From assembly GCF_000717345.1 (NCBI RefSeq), contig NZ_JNZA01000076.1, positions 1 to 7,069 on the forward strand: a DNA stretch of 7,069 nt. Reading direction: 5' to 3'. Each line of letters begins with the position of its first letter. Position 1 is the first letter of the stretch. Below, in pieces: positions 1 to 6,400 of this stretch. The position numbers and the translations under genes were made by a program. Below the pieces are notes generated by a model, which was given only the letters and a program-made list of their open reading frames with translations, made no database searches and was not told the origin of the DNA. Source of the DNA: Streptomyces lydicus (GTDB lineage: Bacteria > Actinomycetota > Actinomycetes > Streptomycetales > Streptomycetaceae).

Positions 1-30
1 CTGCGCGGGTGGGGGCGTTGGGGTGGCGTC

Positions 31-50
31 AGTCGGACGTTAGTCGGACG
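31..50. promoter_or_regulatory. Possible SARP-type direct-repeat operator
   Basis: Two exact copies of AGTCGGACG begin at 31 and 42, giving an 11-bp period (one helical turn). SARP-family regulators are known to bind heptameric direct repeats spaced this way near the -35 region of their targets. A third, poor copy could begin at 53 (AGCGGGG). The site is 211 bp before the longest possible start of the regulator gene, which is far for a -35 element, so it may serve that gene or one beyond the left edge. The heptamer does not match the classical TCGAG core. The repeat is seen directly; its function is inferred. Confidence 0.35.
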
Positions 51-55
51 CCAGC

Positions 56-94
56 GGGGTGGGGGAAGGTGCTGGGTGGCGGGGGTCGTGGGGG
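56..94 (+). other. G-rich tract with quadruplex potential
   Basis: Five runs of three or more guanines lie on the plus strand at 56-59, 61-65, 74-76, 81-85 and 90-94, separated by 1, 8, 4 and 4 bases. More G-runs lie just to the left (7-9, 11-15, 20-23). The pattern could fold as a G-quadruplex, though the 8-base loop is slightly longer than the usual motif allows. In such GC-rich DNA it may be compositional only. It lies in the gene-free stretch before the regulator and shows no convincing codon structure. Confidence 0.25.
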
Positions 95-173
95 CGGCGC
101 CAGGTGTGGTGGTGAAATAGCTGGCTTGTAGTGCATGAGGGCGGTATGGGGGCTCGTGCAGTGGTCTGCGGCT

Positions 174-179
174 TATGAT
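174..179 (+). promoter_or_regulatory. Weak -10 candidate for the regulator gene
   Basis: TATGAT differs by one base from the TATAAT consensus and stands out in GC-rich sequence about 80-110 bp before the candidate start codons. No good TTGACA-like -35 hexamer sits 16-18 bp upstream; the bases there are GC-rich. It could be an activator-dependent promoter or a chance match. Confidence 0.2.
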
Positions 180-260
180 CCTCGCCGATGAATCAAGGGG
201 TCCGGTAGGTCCGCGGCATCCGGAGGGTGCGGTGGGGCGAGAGGCCGTCATACGAGAGAC

Positions 261-3200
261 GTGCGGGGGGCGATGTCGGAGATGTCTGCGGTGCAGGGGG
301 CGGACCGGATCCGATTATTGGGTCCCGTGCGGTACGTCTCGGCAGGGGGGAACGTCACCCGGCCCGGCGCGCCCGGCCCCCAGACCGTGTTGGCGGCCCT
401 GGCGCTGAGCCCCGGCACGCTGGTGACCGTCGACGAACTCATCGACGGCCTCTACTTCGACGATCCGCCCGCCTCTGCCCGGCGGGTGGTCGTCACCTAC
501 ATCCACCGGCTGCGGGCGCACCTGGACCGCGAAGCCCGCGCGGAACCGGGCGGTGGCGAGGCGCGGGCCGCCATCGAGACCATGGCCGACGGGTACGTGC
601 TCCAGCTCCCCGAGGACCGGGTGGACGCCCTGCTCTTCCGCCGGCTCACCGCGCGGGCCAGGCGGTGTGCCGACGCCGGTGACCCCGCGGCGGGCGCCGC
701 CGGCCTGGAGGAGGCGCTGGCGATGTGGCAGGGGCCCGCGCTGGCGGGACTGCCCGGGCCGTTCGCGCGGGACTGGCGTCGTGCGCTGGGCGAGCAACTG
801 GCGTCCGCGCTGGAGTACCGGCTGGAGCTGCTGCTGGCGTGCGGGCGTCACGAGGAGGCCGTGCCGGACATCGTGCGGGCCCTGAAGACGTATCCCTACC
901 GGGAGCGTCTGCACGGCGCGTTGATGCTCGCCCTGTACCGCTCGGGGCGCGCGGCCGAGGCGCTGTCGGCCTACGACCGCGCGCGCCGGGTGCTCGCCGA
1001 GGACCTGGGCATCGACACCGGGCCCGAGTTGCGCACGTTGCACGCCGCGATCCTGGCCGGGGACCATGACCTCCTTCTGGTGCCCACCCAGGGCGGCGCG
1101 GATGCCGTACCGCCGCAGGGCGCCGCGCGGGGGGACGTCTCCGTGGCGCAGGAGCCGGCCCAACTGCCGCCGGTGCCGTGCGACTTCACCGGCCGCCAGG
1201 AGCAGATGTCGGCGCTGGTCTCCGCGCTGACCGCCGGCCGGGCGCACGCCGTCGCGGTCATCACGGGCATGGGCGGGGCCGGGAAGACGGCGCTGGCCCT
1301 GCGGGCGGCGCACGCGGTCGCCGGGACCTACCCGGACGGCCAGCTGTACGCGAATCTGCGGGCGCCCGACGGCGCACCCGCCGAGCCGGCCGAGGTTCTC
1401 GCGGGGTTCCTGAGTGGGCTGGGTGTCCCCGCCGAGCGCATACCCGCCTCCCTGGCCGAGCGCGCGGCGCTGTTCCGCACCGTCCTCTCGCGGCGGGCCG
1501 TCCTCGTCGTGCTCGACAACGCCGCGACGACGACGCAGGTGGAACCGCTGCTGCCGGGAGCGGTCCGGTGCGCCGTGCTGATCACCGGCCGCGCGCTGGC
1601 CGCGATGCCCGCCACGGTCACCCTGCCACTGAGGGGACTCGGCACGGACGACGCCGTGGAACTGATCGGCAAGATCGCCGGAATCCACCGGATCCAGCAG
1701 GAACCGGAGGCGGTCGCCGCGCTGGCGGCGGCCTGCGGCCATCTGCCGCTCGCGCTGCGGGGGGCCGGGGCACGGCTGGCGGCCCGGCCGGGGTGGAGCG
1801 TCGCCGCGCTGCTGGAGCGGGTCTCGGATCAGGCCCGGCTCCTTGCGGAGCTGCGGGTGGGCGAGGTGACGGTCGAGGCGGTGTTCGAGATGTCGTACGC
1901 GCAGTTGCCCTCCCGGCACGCGCAGGCGTTCCTTGCCCTGTCGGTCCCGCACTGCGCCGAGTTCGACGTGCGGGCCGCGGCGGCGGCCCTGCGGATGCCG
2001 GAGCGGGAGGTGGAGGACGTGCTGGAGGCGCTGGTCGACGCCGCGCTGCTGGAGACCGGGTCGCCGGGCTGCTACCACTTCCACGACCTGGTCGGGGCGT
2101 ACGCGCGGCAGAAGGCCCGCGCCGAGCTGCCCCGCGCCGAGCACCGCGCGGTGGTGCGCGGCGCGGTCGACTTCCTGTGCGCCGGAGTGGTCGCGGCCGT
2201 ACGGGCCACCCAGCCGCTGAGCGGCCCGCTGACCGCGGAGATCCACCCGCGGCGGACCGCCGACCTGGAGATGTCCGGCGGGCCGGAGGCGGTGCGGTGG
2301 GTCCGTGCGGCACTGCCCACGCTGACCACCGTGGTCGAACAGGTCGCGGCCGACGGCGATCCGGACGCGGTGGCGCTGGCCGTGGACGTGCTGACCCTCG
2401 TGCCCTGCTTCGAGGAGGTGCTGCCGCTGGGGGCGCTCGGCCGGGCAGCCACCGCGCTGCTCCCGGCGGCGCTGGCACACGGCGACCGGGACGTGATCGG
2501 CACCGCCTACTACGCGGCGGGCACGATCCTCAAGAAATACCCGTGCTCCGGCTCCACCGACCGCGCCCGCGAGTACCTGCGGAAAGTGGTGGAGATCTTC
2601 GGTGCGGCGCCCAGTCCCGCCGATGGGCAGCGACCGTTCCTCGCCGTGCTGTTCACCCTGGCCATGCTGGCTCAACTGGAGCGTGAGCTGGGCAATTTCG
2701 AGGCGGCCCGCGGCTACGCACAGCAGTCGGTGGCGCTCGCCGCAACCGCCGGCGACCAGGCGCTGGTCGCCCGGCGCCGCACCATCCTGCTCCAGATCGA
2801 GGTCCTGGATCCGGACCGGCACACGGACCTGGCCGCCATCGGGGCGCAGTGCCGGGAGCTGGCCGCCGTCCTCACTCGCTGCCAGGACGTGAAATGGCTG
2901 ATCAGGGTGATGATGACGGAGGCGGACAGCCTGCTGTACGACGGTCGGCACGCTGCGGCGGCCCGGCTCTACCGCCGGGTGCTGGAGCGGGCCCGCGCCA
3001 CGCATCATGTGCGCAACGCGACGGAGTGCCAGTTCCGGCTGGCCGAGGCCCTGTTGGCGGGCGGGGACGCCGTTGCCGCGGTCGACCACGCCCGGGAGGC
3101 GCTGGCCGGGGCCCGGGACGCCGGTGAACAGCAGCTGCTGGCGCGCAGCCACCAGGTGCTGGGCGAGGCCCTGCGCGCCCTGGGACAGTCCTGCGAGGCG

Positions 3201-3278
3201 GACGGCCACCTGGCGAAGGCCGCGGAGCTGCACCGGGAGGTGCGGCAGGCCGGGCCGGCCGTCGCCGCACTCCCCTGA
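261..3278 (+). CDS. AfsR/SARP-family transcriptional regulator (HTH-BTAD-NB-ARC-TPR)
   Basis: Large Streptomyces antibiotic regulatory protein that likely activates transcription of the neighbouring biosynthetic genes. Residues are counted from GTG 261, the longest frame (1005 aa, close to S. coelicolor AfsR at about 990). An OmpR-type winged helix covers about 17-115 (RIRLLGPV; recognition-helix region SARRVVVTYIHRLR, 72-85). A BTAD covers about 120-270 (LGIDTGPEL, 249-257). A PAQLPP...FTGR linker (299-312) leads to an NB-ARC ATPase with Walker A GMGGAGKT (336-343), Walker B VLVVLDN (414-420), HLPLAL (494-499) and YHFHDL (605-610). The C-terminus is alpha-helical and TPR-like, clearest at about 790-1000. 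All nucleotide-binding motifs look intact. The start is uncertain: ATG 273, ATG 282 and GTG 291 are in frame, and 291 has the best ribosome binding site. Residue 19 is a TTA codon. The gene converges on the NRPS. Whether it is cluster-specific or more global cannot be told from sequence alone. Confidence 0.93.
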   Translation: MRGAMSEMSAVQGADRIRLLGPVRYVSAGGNVTRPGAPGPQTVLAALALSPGTLVTVDELIDGLYFDDPPASARRVVVTYIHRLRAHLDREARAEPGGGEARAAIETMADGYVLQLPEDRVDALLFRRLTARARRCADAGDPAAGAAGLEEALAMWQGPALAGLPGPFARDWRRALGEQLASALEYRLELLLACGRHEEAVPDIVRALKTYPYRERLHGALMLALYRSGRAAEALSAYDRARRVLAEDLGIDTGPELRTLHAAILAGDHDLLLVPTQGGADAVPPQGAARGDVSVAQEPAQLPPVPCDFTGRQEQMSALVSALTAGRAHAVAVITGMGGAGKTALALRAAHAVAGTYPDGQLYANLRAPDGAPAEPAEVLAGFLSGLGVPAERIPASLAERAALFRTVLSRRAVLVVLDNAATTTQVEPLLPGAVRCAVLITGRALAAMPATVTLPLRGLGTDDAVELIGKIAGIHRIQQEPEAVAALAAACGHLPLALRGAGARLAARPGWSVAALLERVSDQARLLAELRVGEVTVEAVFEMSYAQLPSRHAQAFLALSVPHCAEFDVRAAAAALRMPEREVEDVLEALVDAALLETGSPGCYHFHDLVGAYARQKARAELPRAEHRAVVRGAVDFLCAGVVAAVRATQPLSGPLTAEIHPRRTADLEMSGGPEAVRWVRAALPTLTTVVEQVAADGDPDAVALAVDVLTLVPCFEEVLPLGALGRAATALLPAALAHGDRDVIGTAYYAAGTILKKYPCSGSTDRAREYLRKVVEIFGAAPSPADGQRPFLAVLFTLAMLAQLERELGNFEAARGYAQQSVALAATAGDQALVARRRTILLQIEVLDPDRHTDLAAIGAQCRELAAVLTRCQDVKWLIRVMMTEADSLLYDGRHAAAARLYRRVLERARATHHVRNATECQFRLAEALLAGGDAVAAVDHAREALAGARDAGEQQLLARSHQVLGEALRALGQSCEADGHLAKAAELHREVRQAGPAVAALP
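278..281 (+). promoter_or_regulatory. Candidate ribosome binding site (GGAG)
   Basis: GGAG at 278-281 lies 9 bases before GTG at 291, a normal spacing. The other in-frame starts are less well served: GTG 261 has only GAGAG two bases away, ATG 273 has a run of G two bases away, and ATG 282 directly abuts this GGAG. If this is the true site, the regulator begins at 291 and the ten codons before it are untranslated. Confidence 0.4.
315..317 (+). promoter_or_regulatory. In-frame TTA leucine codon (bldA-type control)
   Basis: The codon for the first Leu of RIRLLGPV is TTA. I saw no other in-frame TTA in this gene or in the visible NRPS. In Streptomyces, TTA is read by the bldA tRNA, which becomes abundant late in growth, and pathway regulators often carry one near the 5' end. 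It lies downstream of all four candidate starts, so it is translated whichever start is used. The codon is seen directly; bldA dependence is inferred. Confidence 0.7.
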
Positions 3279-3322
3279 CACGTCCCGCCCGGGCTCCCCC
3301 AGCGCCCGGGCGGGCCGTGTCA
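3276..3322. terminator. Long hairpin terminator overlapping the regulator stop codon
   Basis: TGACACG (3276-3282) pairs with CGTGTCA (3316-3322). CCCGCCCGGGC (3284-3294) pairs perfectly with GCCCGGGCGGG (3304-3314). One T/C mismatch (3283/3315) separates the two stems, and the loop is 9 bases (3295-3303). The left arm starts on the TGA stop itself. No U-tract follows on either strand, as is common for actinomycete terminators. It lies between convergent genes, 84 bp beyond the NRPS stop, so it may stop transcription from both directions. Confidence 0.75.
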
Positions 3323-3406
3323 CGCACCTACGGGCACCGGCGCGTACAGCCGTCACGCACGTGCGGGCATGCATCCCCGCGTACGGGCATCACGCGCGTA
3401 CGGACC
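3321..3406. repeat. Degenerate direct repeats in the convergent intergenic gap
   Basis: CACGCACctaCGGGCA (3321-3336) recurs as CACGCACgtgCGGGCA (3354-3369) and, more degenerate, as CACGCGCgtaCGGACC (3391-3406), at spacings of 33 and 37 bp. The word CGCGTAC occurs three times, at 3341, 3378 and 3395, twice within CGCGTACGG. Short palindromes (GCACGTGC 3357-3364, GCATGC 3367-3372, CGTACG 3397-3402) lie inside. The array fills the gap between the hairpin and the NRPS stop codon. No function is recognised; it may be decayed repeat sequence or a second termination region. Confidence 0.45.
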
Positions 3407-6400
3407 TCATCCGCGCCCGCGTTCCAGCCAGGCTGCCAGCACCGGGCCGATCTGCGCGAGTTGGTCCGGGCGGGTCAGCTCTCCGTGTGTGCCGCGGACC
3501 GGGGTGGCCTCGATCGGGCCCGTGACGTACGGGCGCCAGTCGTGCGGCCGGGGGGCATCCGCGGCCTTGCCCTCGGTGGCCTCGAAGAGCAGCACATCGC
3601 CCCGGAAAGTGCGGGGCACGAAGCCGCTCTGGAGGTCGCCGTGGTGGGCGAAGACCCGCAGCATGGCCGCGATGCCGCGCTCCCCGAGGAGGGCGAGTGG
3701 CCCGGCGGGGTCGTCGGCGTCGGGCCGCCGGCCCAGCGAGGCGAAGAGCGCCTGCCGGAGTTCGGCCTCGCTCGCCGCCTCGCCCTCGCGTGGGGTGCCG
3801 CCGCCCGGCGGGAAGCTGTCCATCAGCACCAGGGAGGCGACCTCGTGGCCGTCTTCCTGGAGCTGGACGGCCATCTCGTGGGCCACCAGACCGCCGAAGG
3901 ACCAGCCGAGCAGCGCGTAGGGCCCCTGGGGCTGGACCGCGCGGACCTGGGCCAGGTACGCCCGCACCATCTCCGCCATGCTGTCCGGGGTGGCGTCCGG
4001 CTCGGTCAGCCCGTGCGCCTGGAGGCCGTAAACGGGCTGGTCGGGCGGCAGGTGGCGGAGCAGCCCGGAGTACACCCAGCTGATGCCGGCCGCCGGATGG
4101 ACGCAGAACAGCGGGACGGGTGCGGCAGCCGTGCGGGAGGACGACGGACGGGAAGACGACGGACGGGCCTTGCGCAGGGGGAGAAGTACGGCGAGCGAGT
4201 CCTCCCGCCGGTCGTCGGTGAGGCGTTCGGCGAGTTCGGCGACGGTGGGGGCGTCGAACAGAGTCCTGATGTCCAGCTCGGCCCCGAGCACGGACCGGAT
4301 CCGGCTGATCAGCCGGGTGGCGAGCATCGAATGGCCGCCCAGCGCGAAGAAGTCTTCGTCGATGCCCACCTCGGGCACCTCCAGCACCTGCGAGAACAGG
4401 CCGCACAGGAATTCCTCGCGCACCGTGCGCGGGCCGCGCCGGTGCTCCGCCGCGCCGCCATCCGGAGCCGGCAGCGACCGCCGGTCCAGCTTTCCGCGTG
4501 AGGTCAGCGGCAGGGCGTCCAGGAGGACGAAGGCGGACGGGATCATGTGGCGCGGCAGAGTGGCCGCCGCGAAGCGTCGCAGCGCGCCCGCGTCCGGCAG
4601 CTCCGCCGCCGGACCGTCGCCGTCGCGTGCGGGAACCACATAGGCCACCAGCCGCCGGTCGCCGGGCCGGTCCTCCCGGACGATCACGGCGACCTGGCCC
4701 ACCGCCTCGTGGCCGGCGAGCGACGCCTCCACCTCGCCCGGCTCGATCCGGAAGCCCCGGATCTTGACCTGCTCGTCGGCGCGGCCCACGTACTCCAGGG
4801 CGCCGTCGGCGGTCCACCGCGCCAGGTCCCCGGTGCGGTACATACGCTCACCGGGCCCCCCGAACGGGCAGGCCACGAACCGCTGCGCGGTCAGCGCGGG
4901 CCGGTTGACGTAGCCGCGGGCCAGTCCGGCCCCCGCCAGGTACAGCTCGCCGGTGGCCCCGGGCGGCACCGGCCGGAGGCCCGCGTCCAGGACGTATACG
5001 CGGTTGTTCCCCATCGGCCGCCCGATTGCCGGCCGCTCGTGGTCCGCGGCGTACGCGTACGTGACGTAGACCGTGGCCTCCGTCGGGCCGTAGCCGTTGA
5101 CGGTCGTGGTCCCGGTCACGGCCCGCAGCTCGTTCCACAGCGCCTGGTCGCAGCCCTCGCCGCCGAGTTCGATCACGCGCGGCCGGGCGGGCCGGTCGTC
5201 CGACAGCAGCCCCGCCGCCATCAATTGGCGGCAGAACGTCGGTGAGATCTCCAGGTAGTCGATGGCCTCGGCGGCGACGTACTCGGCCAGCGCCTGCGGA
5301 TCCCGGCGGGTCTCGTCGTCGACCAGGTGCAGTTCATGGCCGCCCATCAGCCACAGCAGCGGGCACCAGGACGAGTCGAAGGTCAGCGGGCCGGTCAATG
5401 CGGCCCGTAGCCGCGGTCCGGCCGCGGCGTGCGCGGCGTGCACCTCGCCGAGGTGGCCGTGGAAGAGATTGATCAGGCCGCGGTGTTCGACCGCGACGCC
5501 CTTCGGCCGGCCCGTCGAACCGGAGGTGTAGATCACGTAGGCGAGGTGGTCCGGACGCAGCCGTACGGGACGGTCCTCGGGGGCGGGGTCGACGGACAGG
5601 TACCCGGCACGGGTAGCGTGCACGGCGGGATCATCCAGCGGCAGGACCGGCAGCGTCGCCGCGCAGTACGGCCGCATCCGGTCCTCGCCCGTCACGTCGG
5701 TCAGCAGCAGCACGGGTGCCGCGTCCGCCAGCATGTCGGCGAGCCGCTCCACCGGGTACTCCGGGTCCAGCGGTACGTAGCAGGCACCGGCCTTCAGCAC
5801 CGCCAGCTGGGCGACGAGGTGCTCGGCGGTGCGCGGCAGCAGCGTGGCCACGTGCTGGTCCGCCACCACGCCCTGGGCGATCAGCAGCCAGGCCAACTGG
5901 TTGGCACGGAAGTTGAGTTCCCTGAAAGTCAGCGAGCCGTGCGCATCGACCACGGCCGTGGCGTCGGGCGCGCGCCGGGCGTGCTCCTCGAAGACCTCGT
6001 GCAGCAGCCGGTGGTCCGGCAGCGCACGGTCGGTGTCGTTCCACTCCGTCAGGACACGGGCGGTCTCCCGCGGGCAGAGCAGGTCGAGCGTGTCGATGCG
6101 GGTCTCCGGCGCCTCGGTGACCGTGTCGAGGACCCTCAGCAGGCGCTGGACCAGGGACTCGGCGGTGCCGTGGTCGAACAGGTCGGCCGCGTAGTGCAGG
6201 ATGCCGTGGATCCCGCCGGGGCCTCCGTCCGCCGCCGCACGCTCGACGAAGGTGAAGTCGAGGTCGAACTTGGCGGGGACGGTGTCAAAGGGCTGCGGGG
6301 TGAGGGTGGTGTCGCCGAGGTGGAAGGTCGCCTCGGCGTTGTTCTGGAGGACGAGCATGGTCTGGAACAGGGGGTGCCGGCCGCTGGTGCGGTCGGGGTT

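Noticed and set aside
32..139. Minus-strand frame of about 35 codons starting near 139
   Set aside because: The product is almost all proline, serine and histidine from the C-rich strand, with no ribosome binding site or known motif.
135..191. Short plus-strand frame of 18 codons with two Trp codons (MRAVWGLVQWSAAYDPRR), a possible leader peptide
   Set aside because: It has no ribosome binding site and no attenuator-like alternative hairpins were seen; its length is expected by chance.
315..3374. Open frame of 1,019 codons on the minus strand opposite the regulator
   Set aside because: It mirrors the GC-rich regulator gene, has low-complexity Arg/Gly/Gln-rich sequence with no recognisable domain, and the plus strand shows a complete SARP architecture.
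3317..4501. Open frame of 394 codons on the plus strand opposite the NRPS
   Set aside because: It overlaps intact PCP and TE domains on the minus strand, has no recognisable motif, and is typical of antisense frames in GC-rich DNA.
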